Source of the DNA: an uncultured Collinsella sp.
GTDB taxonomy: Bacteria > Actinomycetota > Coriobacteriia > Coriobacteriales > Coriobacteriaceae
Direction: 5' to 3'
Assembly: GCA_900541715.1 (NCBI GenBank)
Contig: UQLI01000030.1
Coordinates: 1 to 24,147 of the forward strand
DNA length: 24,147 nt
Notes under the pieces: model-generated
Seen by the model: only the letters and a program-made list of their open reading frames with translations
The model's database searches: none
Told to the model about the DNA's origin: nothing
Position numbers and translations under genes: made by a program
Shown here: piece after piece, positions 1-6,807 of the stretch
Layout: each line of letters opens with the position of its first letter
Numbering within the stretch: position 1 is the first letter of the stretch

Positions 1-270
1 CGCGCCGTTGCCGCGCCCCGCAGTGCCCGCTTCCCCCGAGAACAATTATCAGTGCTGGTAGAAAACTTATCGATTTTCAAAATAGCCGGCTATGGTTGAC
101 CTCTGCGGCTTAAACGTAGTAGATAGGCCCTATTCGTGGCACAGCACTACTCCATCCCAAATTGGCACCCCGAGCCCTCGTGAGTTGCCAACAAGCTGTT
201 CGCCCAGCGCTTTATCCGCGCGGCATTTGGAAAATAGCACCACCGCAAAACCCGCGAGTAGCGCTTACTT
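1..270. other. Gene-free left end
   Basis: No convincing gene is visible here. The short open frames crossing it lack ribosome binding sites and recognisable protein features. A TTGACC at 96-101 could be a -35 element, but no good -10 lies at the right distance. A small inverted repeat, TTGGCA (162-167) and TGCCAA (186-191), separated by 18 bases, is the only other structure seen. The stretch probably belongs to the regulatory region of the ATPase gene downstream. Confidence 0.5.
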
Positions 271-330
271 TGCTATATCTTGCTATACTTTGCTATATCT
301 TGCTATACTTTGCTATATCTTGCTATATCT
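271..330. repeat. Six tandem 10-bp repeats before the ATPase gene
   Basis: Six uninterrupted 10-bp units start at 271, 281, 291, 301, 311 and 321. They are of two types: TGCTATATCT (units 1, 3, 5, 6) and TGCTATACTT (units 2, 4). The AT-rich array ends 18 bp before the likely ATG at 349. Each unit contains a -10-like TATA(C/T) word and, across the unit junction, a -35-like TTGCTA. For example TTGCTA at 280-285 and TATACT at 304-309 are 18 bp apart. The 10-bp period matches one helical turn, so the array could be a promoter cluster, a protein-binding iteron array or bent DNA. Which one is inference. Confidence 0.9.
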
Positions 331-348
331 TGAGCAAAGGTGGCTCAC

Positions 349-1440
349 ATGCAAACAAACCCTTTTAAGCCCACAGCAGGTAAAACACCTCCCACGATTA
401 TCGGCCGCGAAGATGTGCTCGAAGAATTCAATGAGGGCCTCGTCAACGGGCCTGGTGCCCCGGGGCGCCTAATGCGCATAGCCGGCGTCCGTGGAACGGG
501 CAAGACGGTCCTCCTTGACGAGTGCTCACGTTTGGCGCAAAGCCGTGGCTGGACGGTCATAAAAGAGGTCGCAACCGAGGGACTTTGCCAGCGCATTCTC
601 GAACAGCTGCAGCCCAAATTCCAGGCCAAACACGCCAGATTTGAGCCCACCGTAGCTGGCATATCCATCGGCAGCATAGATATTGAGCGAATCGGCCCAT
701 CGCTACGCGACGCCATGAGACAGACAATATCTAAGAATGGAAATGGCCTGCTCATCACTCTCGACGAGGTTCAAGACGCAGAGCTCGATGAGGTCCGAAC
801 GCTCTCCATTGCGATTCAGCAGGTTATCGGCGAAGACCTTGATATCGCCTTTGTTTTTGCTGGGCTGCCTTCGATGATTGAAGGCATCATCAACGGAAAG
901 ACACTTACGTTTTTGCGCCGTGCCCTCCCCTTTGATCTGAAGGCTGTAGCAGTAACCGAAGTGTCGTACTCCCTCGAGGAAACCATTGAAGCGTCTGGCA
1001 TGGAGTTGCAGCCAGGTATTGCCGGCCAACTTGCCGAGGCAACGCAAGGCTATCCTTTCATGATCCAACTCGTTGGATACTACGCATGGCAGTTGGCGAG
1101 ACGCGCACATACAGCGATTATTGGAGAAGAAGAAGCCGAGCGCGGCATTGCAACGGCACGCGAACGCTTCTGCGCCATGGTGATTGAGCCCGCGCTGCAG
1201 CGCATTCCGCCCACGTGCATCGCTTATCTGCTGAGCATGGCGTCTTTGGGGCAGACGAGCTCGACCAGCATGGTTGCCGATGCCCTAAACAAAACGCCTC
1301 AACAGGTGAGTTCCGTCCGCAGCCGCCTGTTAAGAGAATCGATTATCGAGGCTCCCTCGTACGGCAAGGTCTCATTTGCCATCCCCTACATGCGCGACTA
1401 CCTCTACGAGCACAAAGCCGAACTGGAAGTTGAACTGTAG
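349..1440 (+). CDS. AAA+ ATPase with C-terminal winged helix (Orc1/Cdc6-like architecture)
   Basis: This is a 363-residue P-loop ATPase, probably cytoplasmic. Visible motifs are an N-terminal IIGRED box (residues 17-22), Walker A GVRGTGKT (46-53), Walker B LLITLDE (134-140), a sensor-1-like FVFAGLPS (169-175), a possible arginine finger at FLRRALPF (188-195) and a sensor-2/lid motif GYPFMIQLVG (234-243). A winged-helix-like tail runs from about 300 to 350. The layout resembles archaeal-type and Orc1/Cdc6-like ATPases that bind DNA or signal through protein contacts, but the biological role is unknown. I chose ATG 349 because AAAGG (336-340) lies 8 bp upstream; an in-frame GTG at 340 would overlap that site. 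The gene stands alone between two repeat arrays, next to integrase remnants, which suggests an accessory origin. Confidence 0.8.
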   Translation: MQTNPFKPTAGKTPPTIIGREDVLEEFNEGLVNGPGAPGRLMRIAGVRGTGKTVLLDECSRLAQSRGWTVIKEVATEGLCQRILEQLQPKFQAKHARFEPTVAGISIGSIDIERIGPSLRDAMRQTISKNGNGLLITLDEVQDAELDEVRTLSIAIQQVIGEDLDIAFVFAGLPSMIEGIINGKTLTFLRRALPFDLKAVAVTEVSYSLEETIEASGMELQPGIAGQLAEATQGYPFMIQLVGYYAWQLARRAHTAIIGEEEAERGIATARERFCAMVIEPALQRIPPTCIAYLLSMASLGQTSSTSMVADALNKTPQQVSSVRSRLLRESIIEAPSYGKVSFAIPYMRDYLYEHKAELEVEL

Positions 1441-1459
1441 AAACGGCAACTGCCCTGCA

Positions 1460-1582
1460 AGACGAAAACCGTTTTCGTACGGATTTAAAGCAGACGTAAA
1501 CGATTTTCGTCTTGATTTGCGTACGGAATTAAGACGTAAATTGCGCTTTCGTACGCTTATTACCAGACGCAAATTGTTTTCG
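1460..1582. repeat. Array of four degenerate palindromes after the ATPase gene
   Basis: Four related imperfect palindromes begin about 20 bp after the ATPase stop codon, at 1460-1477, 1492-1510, 1532-1552 and 1565-1582. Each has the form AGACG(A/T/C)AAA, 4-6 bases, TTTCGT, so its halves are roughly complementary. The spacers are AT-rich and contain related words such as GTACGGATTTAA and GTACGGAATTAA. Starts are about 32, 40 and 33 bp apart. A further half-site, AGACGAAAAG, lies at 1605-1614. None is followed by a T-run, so simple terminators are unlikely. A binding-site array or origin-like element is possible, but function is not shown. Confidence 0.75.
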
Positions 1583-1609
1583 TCCGGCCATGCGTCCCCA
1601 ATCTAGACG

Positions 1610-1637
1610 AAAAGAGCCCCGAGCTCGTATTGGGCTC
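1610..1637 (-). terminator. Intrinsic terminator downstream of the integrase remnant
   Basis: On the minus strand GAGCCC (1637-1632) pairs with GGGCTC (1619-1614) across a 12-base loop and is followed at once by TTTT (1613-1610). It lies about 30 bp past the TGA (1668-1670) of the leftward coding fragment and is oriented to stop leftward transcription. Confidence 0.65.
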
Positions 1638-1667
1638 GATGTAAGTTCTAGGGTGTCAGAAGTTACA

Positions 1668-2029
1668 TCAGCCGCTTACGCCCGCTCTGTCTATCTCTCC
1701 GAGCGGGACGGGCGCCGATGCCCTGATCTCTGCCATGTCGAGGTGCGAGATCAAATCCTTGGCGCGCTCGCCGGAGTGGTATGCCTTGTTCGGCGCCACC
1801 TTCCTGTAGAGCTTCTTGAGCTTCGTCTTCCCCTTGTTGCCCGGCGGCATCTCCGTCTCAGGTGGCAGCCCTAGGAAGGACAGGACGCCGGGCGGGTCGC
1901 ACGGCATCACGTCCTCGATGTCGGCCTTGGCCGCCAGGTCGACGACTCTCTGCGCTGTCGGCGAGATGTTCGGGGTGCTGCTACCGCCCGCTGGTTCGGA
2001 AGCTGGCGGGCAGTAGCGGCAGTAGCGGT
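1668..2029 (-). pseudogene. Unrecognised coding fragment joined to the integrase 3' end
   Basis: After the integrase-like sequence breaks off near 2030, a different minus-strand frame stays open for about 120 codons to a TGA at 1668. I do not recognise the protein. Its N-terminal edge has a RYCRYCPP motif (CxxC, as in zinc-binding sites). It is followed by a predicted helix, VVDLAAKADIEDV, a hydrophobic GVLSFLGLPP, a basic GKTKLKKLYRK and a SGERAKDLISHLDMAEI stretch. No start codon with a ribosome binding site precedes the CxxC part. The closest candidate start, a GTG at 1910, would leave only 80 residues. It is probably the 3' part of a mobile-element gene brought here by recombination, though a small intact gene from 1910 cannot be excluded. 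Confidence 0.4.
2011..2028. repeat. Perfect 9-bp tandem duplication at the integrase junction
   Basis: CAGTAGCGG occurs twice without a gap (2011-2019 and 2020-2028). This is exactly where integrase-like coding sequence ends and the unrecognised fragment begins, so the duplication may mark the recombination junction or a slippage event. Confidence 0.8.
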
Positions 2030-2928
2030 GTGGCTCGATAGGCCCGAATATCCGTAAGGAAGGTGCTCGCTCTCATATGTGCTGATATGCCTCGCCTCGC
2101 GAACCTTGGGATGCTTCCTGAGGTAATCCCTCAATTCGAGCCACTCTTTATGCTCATAACGCTTCGAAATCGTTTCCCCGTCGACAGTTTCCTTCACATA
2201 ATGGTATGTTCGAACGCCTTCGAACTTGCCGAACCCGTTCTCGACGCTGAAGTTTCTGAACCAGCGCGAAAACCCATTCAGGTCCATGAAGTTGACTTGG
2301 GGATGCCTGTCTTTCGTTCGTTCGAATGAGTGGACGAGCGGAGTGCCTTTGACTTGTTCCAGGCCGAAGGCTTCCATTTCGCGGGCCTGCTCCTTTTTCC
2401 AGAATTCGAGATACGACGTCAGCGTCTCGCTTATCGAGATCCTCCGCACGCTTTTCTTGCTTTTGGGCGAGCGAACGCTTCGATCGGCCGCGAACTGCTG
2501 CTCAATGAGGATGCTTCTGTTCTCGACGGAGACATCGGACCACGTCATCCCGAGGGCTTCTGCCCTTCTCATGTCGGTGTCGAGCATGAGCATCACGCAT
2601 GTGATGTGCGCGTCCGGTTCTCGATTGAGTAGGATGTCGAGTAGGCGAGCGGCGTGATGGTTCCTTCGCGGTTGTCGTGGAACTTTTTTGCGTACGAGCC
2701 GACGGTGTCCCTCGATTTTTGGACGTAGGTGCCGCTGTTGAGTTCTGCCTTGTAGGCTTCGAGTGCGGCGTCGACCTCTCGGCTTTTGGTGGTATGTATG
2801 GTCTGCCACGGCGAATAGCGGTATTTGCCCGTGACCGGATCCTTGCCGAGGCTGTGACGGTAGCGCCACGTGTATTTGTCGCGGCGTTGCTTCGTTCCTT
2901 TGCCTATGACGAGAGGTCGGTCGTTCAT
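2030..2928 (-). pseudogene. Tyrosine-type site-specific integrase, decayed
   Basis: The gene starts at ATG 2928, five bases after AAGGA, with an AP2-like arm-binding N-terminus (WRYRHSLGKDPVTGKYRYSP, then KSREVDAALEAYKAEL) and the opening of the core-binding domain (GSYAKKFHDNREGTITPLAYS). Near 2640-2650 the reading jumps to another frame, which carries the catalytic domain: arginine motif DMRRAEALGMTW, the KSKKSVRRI lysine region and the NGFSRWFRNFSVENGFG segment. Phage and conjugative-element integrases of this type have roughly 100 more residues between these parts, so an internal out-of-frame deletion is likely. The C-terminal HxLRHT box and nucleophilic tyrosine are missing: after YSGLSSH the sequence becomes unrelated, and the shifted frame runs to a stop at 1907. 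The enzyme should be inactive. It lies about 280 bp from a tRNA 3' fragment, as element integrases usually do. Confidence 0.85.
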
Positions 2929-2996
2929 CGTGTTCCTTGCCTGAAGTGCCTGAGAATCGCGCTCGGTTGCGCGGAATGGCGCAAAGGGCTGGGGCG

Positions 2997-3059
2997 GGCG
3001 GGCATTACCCTTGGTGGTGGGCCCTGCGTGGGGTCACACCCCAAGGGTAATGCTCCGCC
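2997..3059. repeat. Long inverted repeat upstream of the integrase
   Basis: GCATTACCCTTGG (3002-3014) is perfectly complementary to CCAAGGGTAATGC (3041-3053). Pairing continues outward over GGCGG (2997-3001) and CCGCC (3055-3059) past a single bulged T at 3054, which gives an 18-bp arm. The 26-base loop contains a GGGCCC palindrome. No T-run follows on either strand. Its place between the integrase start and the tRNA fragment suggests an attachment-region or excision-control site. Confidence 0.8.
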
Positions 3060-3080
3060 TGACCGCTTTCAAGCTCGTTG

Positions 3081-3180
3081 TGGGTCGAATTTGGGTCGAA
3101 TTATTCCGCGTACTTTTCTTTCGTAAATCTATGAAAACATCAAATGACCTGGAGTTATATTGACTTCAATTTGGGTCGAA
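3081..3180. repeat. Direct repeats TGGGTCGAA, possible integrase arm sites
   Basis: The word TGGGTCGAA occurs three times in the same orientation, at 3081-3089, 3092-3100 and 3172-3180, with the first two adjacent. The last copy lies about 30 bp from the tRNA-derived core. Short direct repeats flanking a core are what tyrosine integrases use as arm-type sites, but binding is inferred from position only. Confidence 0.55.
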
Positions 3181-3209
3181 ATGTCTGAATGAAACAACGT
3201 CGTAGCGAC

Positions 3210-3254
3210 CTCATAACCCGAAGGTCGGTGGTTCAAATCCGCCCCCCGCGACCA
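3210..3254 (+). tRNA. 3' half of initiator tRNA-Met (CAT), attachment-site remnant
   Basis: The sequence from 3210 has the anticodon loop CTCATAA (3210-3216, anticodon CAT 3212-3214). The 3' anticodon stem is CCCGA (3217-3221), whose CCC is typical of initiator tRNAs. The T arm is GGTGG / TTCAAAT / CCGCC (3227-3243), and the acceptor strand CCCCGCG (3244-3250) is followed by ACCA (3251-3254). The 5' half is absent: the preceding GCGAC cannot pair with CCCGA and there is no D arm. Identity to a tRNA thus starts in the anticodon loop, the classic crossover point of tRNA-targeting integrases. The reconstituted full tRNA would be expected at the other end of the element, left of the window. Confidence 0.85.
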
Positions 3255-3263
3255 TGAAACTTC

Positions 3264-3297
3264 AGGTCGGAAGCATAAAAGCTCCCGACCTTTTTCT
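3264..3297 (+). terminator. Intrinsic terminator after the tRNA fragment
   Basis: AGGTCGGAAGC (3264-3274) pairs with GCTCCCGACCT (3281-3291) with one mismatch around the loop ATAAAA. The T-rich tail TTTTTCTTT starts at 3291. It is probably the original terminator of the tRNA gene, which places chromosomal flank to the right of 3254. Confidence 0.85.
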
Positions 3298-3513
3298 TTG
3301 TCTAGGGGTTTCGGCATCTCTCGTTCTTTGGGTATCTCGAGGCGGGCAATCAGATAGATGCTTACGAGTATCATAGGGTCATTTTACGTCGCGGTCGTGT
3401 CTCGTACTGGTGCGCCGCTCTTTGTGGGACGTGTCACTTTGCCATAGGTTGTCCGGCGGCGGGGCGCAGGTCGTTCCCCGTGGCGTCGCTCCTTTCGACG
3501 CTACGCTGCCTGG

Positions 3514-3822
3514 CTACTCGTTCCACTGGTGCTTTTTCATGTCGACGCAGCCGTTGTCTCGGAAGGCGACTCCTTCCTCCGTCAGTAGTGCTCGCTGGTC
3601 GGGGAAGTTTCGCGCGAGGCGTCCCGCGTGGTTGACGACGCGGTGGCAGGGATAATCGCCGTAGCGATCCGCCTCGCTCAGCACCGCTCCGACCAGGCGA
3701 GAGTTTTTCTCCCCGCCGATGAGGCGCGCTATCTGACCGTACGAGGCGACGTATCCCGCCGGAATCTCTGCCACGACGGAGAGAATCTCATAAACCAAAT
3801 CTTCGTCCAGGACTTTTCCCAT
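3514..3822 (-). CDS. MGMT-family DNA-binding protein (alkyltransferase-like)
   Basis: This 102-residue protein matches only the C-terminal, DNA-binding half of O6-alkylguanine-DNA alkyltransferases. It has the helix-turn-helix region VASYGQIARLIG (residues 25-36), the SRLVGAVLS helix with the arginine finger (41-49), and the active-site motif PCHRVVN with Cys59. Because the acceptor cysteine is kept (alkyltransferase-like ATL proteins usually have Trp there), it may still transfer alkyl groups rather than only flag lesions for nucleotide excision repair. The ATG at 3822 is preceded by a weak GGGAG. The gene stands alone; about 170 bp separate it from the CBS gene upstream. Confidence 0.85.
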   Translation of the reverse strand: MGKVLDEDLVYEILSVVAEIPAGYVASYGQIARLIGGEKNSRLVGAVLSEADRYGDYPCHRVVNHAGRLARNFPDQRALLTEEGVAFRDNGCVDMKKHQWNE

Positions 3823-3995
3823 CGTATCGCTCCCGTGTTCGCTTTTGCCTTCGGGGGCGCGGCGCCGATCACCCGTGCTGCGATTTTCGCAGCTCCCCTT
3901 ACCGAAGCATCGAGGGAAAGCGCGTGCGTGTCAAGGTTGTCTGGTCCAGTTCTGGCTCGATGCCTCGAGATGTTCGCCTCAAGTGCGACCTGCCC

Positions 3996-4502
3996 CTATT
4001 GGAAAAGGATGCCGAAGATGTATTTGGTGATGGCGGAGCGGCGGATGACCCCCACGAGTTTGCCCTCGTCATCAACCACAGGAAGCTTCTTGAACTTCTT
4101 CTTCGCCAGCAGCGCGGCGACGCGGGCGATGCTCTGCTCGGGACGGGCACACACTACCTGGCGCGTCGCGAAATCCATGACGCAGCGATCCTTCAGGTCT
4201 TCGATGCGCTGCTCAAGGCTCTGATCGTCGAAGTACAGCATGGACGCATCGCCGCCCGTGAAGATGGTGTGAGCGCGATGCTGCGCGATGGCTCCCATGA
4301 CATCGCCGTCGGAGATGAACCCGACCACCTGGTTGCGCTCATCGATTACGGGCATGCTGCTCACCTCGTTTTCGGCGAGCATGCGCACCACGTCGGAAAT
4401 CGTGCAATCCTGCGTGCAGGTGAACGGCTCTTCAATCATGATGCTCGAAACGGGCGTCCCCTCGAGCTCGAGCGGGATGCGCTCGGACAGAATCTCGGAC
4501 AT
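3996..4502 (-). CDS. CBS-domain pair protein
   Basis: A 168-residue soluble protein made almost only of two CBS motifs, at about residues 17-72 (VSSIMIEEPF to GFISDGDVMGAI) and 108-162 (VMDFATRQVV to GVIRRSAITKYI). CBS pairs bind adenine nucleotides, S-adenosylmethionine or cyclic dinucleotides and usually act as sensors; the ligand here cannot be read from sequence. Its ribosome binding site AAGGAGG lies within the last codons of the MFS gene, and its ATG is only 3 bases past that stop. The two are therefore cotranscribed and probably translationally coupled, which suggests that it modulates or accompanies the transporter. The middle linker (residues 80-100) has no recognisable motif. Confidence 0.85.
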   Translation of the reverse strand: MSEILSERIPLELEGTPVSSIMIEEPFTCTQDCTISDVVRMLAENEVSSMPVIDERNQVVGFISDGDVMGAIAQHRAHTIFTGGDASMLYFDDQSLEQRIEDLKDRCVMDFATRQVVCARPEQSIARVAALLAKKKFKKLPVVDDEGKLVGVIRRSAITKYIFGILFQ

Positions 4503-4505
4503 CGC

Positions 4506-5945
4506 TTATGCCTCCTTCGTTTTCGGTGCGGTTTTCTTGGTGCGCACGCTGAATATGGCGCAGATAAGGGAAACGAGGCCGATTGCCGCGCACACCTTGT
4601 AAGCGACGCCCGCGCCCACGGCGGTGGCTACTTGGATGCTCGCATCGACGCCGGCCGACGCGGTGACGCTTGTCATGACCGTGATGATGAGCGCCGTGCA
4701 CAAACCGCCGGCGACCTGGCGGCCGGTGTTCGCGATGGCGTTGCCGTGGGCGATCATGTCATTTTTCAAGGCATTGACACCCCATGTGTTCACCGGCATG
4801 TTCGCGAGCGACTGGCCGGCGGACTGCAGCATGCAGAACAGCGCAACCACCAAGATGGGCGTGTTTACCGTCGAAAGCGAGAGCAGGAACAGGGCGCCGG
4901 TCATGAGGGCCAGGCCGACGATCGAGATGGCACGCGGACCGAACTTGTCGAACACCACGCCGGAGATAGGGCTGATGATGATGCCCACCGCCGCGGCGGG
5001 AAGCATGGCCATGCCGGTTTCGAAGGCCGAAGCGCCAAGCGAGGTTTGCAGCAGCAACGGCAACAGCGTGTTGGTGACCAGGCATGCGGCGTTGATGAGC
5101 GTGACGATGATGGCGGCCACGCGGAACTCGCGCGTCTTGAGCGTGCCCAGTTGAAGCAGCGGGTCCTCGATTTTGCCCTGGCGTACGACGAACAGCACCA
5201 AGCACACGACACCCGCGACGATCGAGCCGAGCACCACGGGGTTGCCCCAACCCATCGACGAGGCGCTCGAGAACCCGTAGAGAAGTCCGCCGAAGGCGAT
5301 GGTGGAGAGGACGACCGAGGGCAGGTCGAGCTTGGGGTTCTTCAGCTCGCCCACGTTTTTCAGCATGAACACGCCCAGCACCAGCACGAGAATTGCGAGG
5401 GGGACGATGGCGCCGATCATGGTGCGCCAGCCGTACGTGTCGATCACCGCGCCGCCTACGACGGGGCCGACCGCGGGACCCGCCGACATGACGATGCCCG
5501 CCATGCCCATAGCCGTTCCTCGTTTCTCGACGGGGAACACCAGCATGGGAACCACCGAGACAAGCGGCATGAGCACGCCTGAGCCCGCCGCTTGCAACAC
5601 GCGACCGATGATGAGGAACAGGAAATCAGGGGCTGCGGCGCACAGCAGCGTGCCCAGCGCGAACACCAGCGTCGCCCCGAAGAATAGCGCGCGGGTGCTG
5701 AACTTGTCGATAAGGAACGCCGAAACGGGGACCATGATTCCGCTCACCAGCGGGTATATGGACATGATCCACTGGGCAGTCGAGGCATCGATGGCGAAAT
5801 CGGACATGATGACCGGCAGCGCAGGCGACATCACCGTTTGGTTCAGTAGCGCCAAGAAGGCACCCAGGACGACGACCGCGACGATGCGGATCTGGGTACC
5901 GGTAATGCGCCCATTGGCGGGCACGACCGTACAATTATCAGACAT
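4506..5945 (-). CDS. MFS drug/solute exporter, DHA2 (EmrB/QacA) type
   Basis: A 479-residue integral membrane protein with many hydrophobic segments, in the range of the 14-helix DHA2 group of proton-driven exporters. The first helix, RIVAVVVLGAFLALLNQT, is followed by a VMSPALPVI segment typical of the family. The antiporter motif C region is visible as SAGPAVGPVVGGAV with YGWRTMI after it. Substrate is unknown. The start at 5945 has AAGGAAGC about 5 bp upstream. It forms an operon with the CBS gene, and a 7-bp inverted repeat upstream (6008-6028) could be an operator for its expression. No truncation is seen. Confidence 0.9.
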   Translation of the reverse strand: MSDNCTVVPANGRITGTQIRIVAVVVLGAFLALLNQTVMSPALPVIMSDFAIDASTAQWIMSIYPLVSGIMVPVSAFLIDKFSTRALFFGATLVFALGTLLCAAAPDFLFLIIGRVLQAAGSGVLMPLVSVVPMLVFPVEKRGTAMGMAGIVMSAGPAVGPVVGGAVIDTYGWRTMIGAIVPLAILVLVLGVFMLKNVGELKNPKLDLPSVVLSTIAFGGLLYGFSSASSMGWGNPVVLGSIVAGVVCLVLFVVRQGKIEDPLLQLGTLKTREFRVAAIIVTLINAACLVTNTLLPLLLQTSLGASAFETGMAMLPAAAVGIIISPISGVVFDKFGPRAISIVGLALMTGALFLLSLSTVNTPILVVALFCMLQSAGQSLANMPVNTWGVNALKNDMIAHGNAIANTGRQVAGGLCTALIITVMTSVTASAGVDASIQVATAVGAGVAYKVCAAIGLVSLICAIFSVRTKKTAPKTKEA

Positions 5946-6465
5946 AAGCTTCCTTCGTATCTATTCGATTCTTCGCCGAAGGCGCGCCGGCCCACGGGCG
6001 AAATAACATGCACGTGCTATGCGTGCATCAGATACGACAGGAAGAAAGCGGCTGCTCAGAGCGCACTTGGGGAACAACAGGAGAGGCCCCGTATACCAGG
6101 GGCCGCCGAATTGCGATGTATGCTTTGGTCAAATCCTTCATAGCGGGGAGGTATTCTAGCAGCCGTCTTCGCCCCTTTCAAGGGATGTAACCCAGACGTT
6201 GATTTTCTTCACCGAGGCGCCATCGTTGACGGGTGGCGTGCTTCTCTGTCGCCACACCGCGGGGCGAGGGAACGCCGCGGCGAGCTTGTACATCGGCTAT
6301 GTGTGCAGCTGCGAGCGTGTCGCCGGCGCGCGCTGGGCGCCAGTCCGATCCGGCCGACTCTTGCCGACGGTCGGTCGCCGTCCTCCTCCATCTCCGCCTG
6401 CTCTGTTTTTGCTCGGCTCCCTTGTCGTATCATGGACGGACGAGAATTGAGCGAAGGCGGTACGT
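5946..6465. other. Intergenic region without a visible gene
   Basis: The 520 bp between the divergent MFS and ArsC-like genes hold no frame with a plausible start and protein features. Visible structure is the candidate operator at 6008-6028 and a GGCCCC/GGGGCC hairpin (6085-6090 and 6099-6104) lacking a T-run. Short frames between 6199 and 6509 are arginine- or proline-rich and unlike proteins. Confidence 0.5.
6008..6028. promoter_or_regulatory. Candidate operator upstream of the MFS gene
   Basis: ATGCACG (6008-6014) and CGTGCAT (6022-6028) form a perfect inverted repeat around a 7-base spacer, 63-83 bp upstream of the MFS start. Its size fits a TetR- or MarR-type dimer site. No regulator gene is adjacent, so the role is inferred. 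Confidence 0.4.
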
Positions 6466-6807
6466 ATGAACATCCAGATATTCGGCACGAAGAAAAGCTT
6501 CGATACTAAGAAGGCGCAGCGCTATTTCAAGGAACGTCGTGTGAAGTTCCAGTTCATCGACTTGAAGGAAAAGGGGATGAGCAAAGGCGAGCTCGAAAGC
6601 GTGGCGCGCGCCGTCGGCGGGATCGACGCTGTGATCGATCCAAAGGCGAAAGATGCCGACACGGTTGCGCTCGTACAGTATCTTGCTGCCGACCAGAAGT
6701 TCGAAAAGGTGCTCGATAACCAGCAGATTCTTCGTGAGCCCATCGTTCGCAACGGCCGCCAGGCAACCGTTGGCTACGAGCCTGACGTGTGGAAGGGCTG
6801 GGAATAA
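6466..6807 (+). CDS. ArsC/Spx-family thioredoxin-fold protein lacking cysteines
   Basis: This 113-residue protein aligns by pattern with the ArsC/YffB/Spx group. It opens with a beta strand, IQIFGTKKSFDTKKAQRYF, continues with a typical FQFIDLKEKGMS, and ends with LREPIVRNGRQATVGYEPD. The last segment matches the conserved region where Arg and a cis-Pro bind substrate (residues about 91-106). The family's N-terminal cysteine (CxxC or CxxS in arsenate reductases and Spx) is replaced within GTKKSFDTK, and no cysteine occurs anywhere in the protein. Classical arsenate reduction is therefore impossible; a structural or regulatory role is more likely. The start has an AGGCGG-type site 5 bp upstream. 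The gene stands alone. Confidence 0.8.
   Translation: MNIQIFGTKKSFDTKKAQRYFKERRVKFQFIDLKEKGMSKGELESVARAVGGIDAVIDPKAKDADTVALVQYLAADQKFEKVLDNQQILREPIVRNGRQATVGYEPDVWKGWE

Noticed and set aside
271..330. CRISPR-like array
   Set aside because: Units are 10 bp without spacers and no cas genes are present.
92..472. 126-codon frame overlapping the repeats and the ATPase start
   Set aside because: It has no ribosome binding site, translates the 10-bp repeats into low-complexity sequence and conflicts with the well-supported ATPase frame.
3129..3374. Minus-strand 81-codon frame across the tRNA fragment
   Set aside because: It is the reverse complement of the tRNA 3' half and its terminator; the protein-like words come from the tRNA sequence.
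3877..3893. GCTGCGA/TCGCAGC hairpin after the CBS gene as terminator
   Set aside because: The stem is perfect but short and no T-run follows in the leftward direction.
6085..6104. GGCCCC/GGGGCC hairpin as terminator
   Set aside because: No T-run on either strand and no gene ends there; it lies in the upstream region of two divergent genes.
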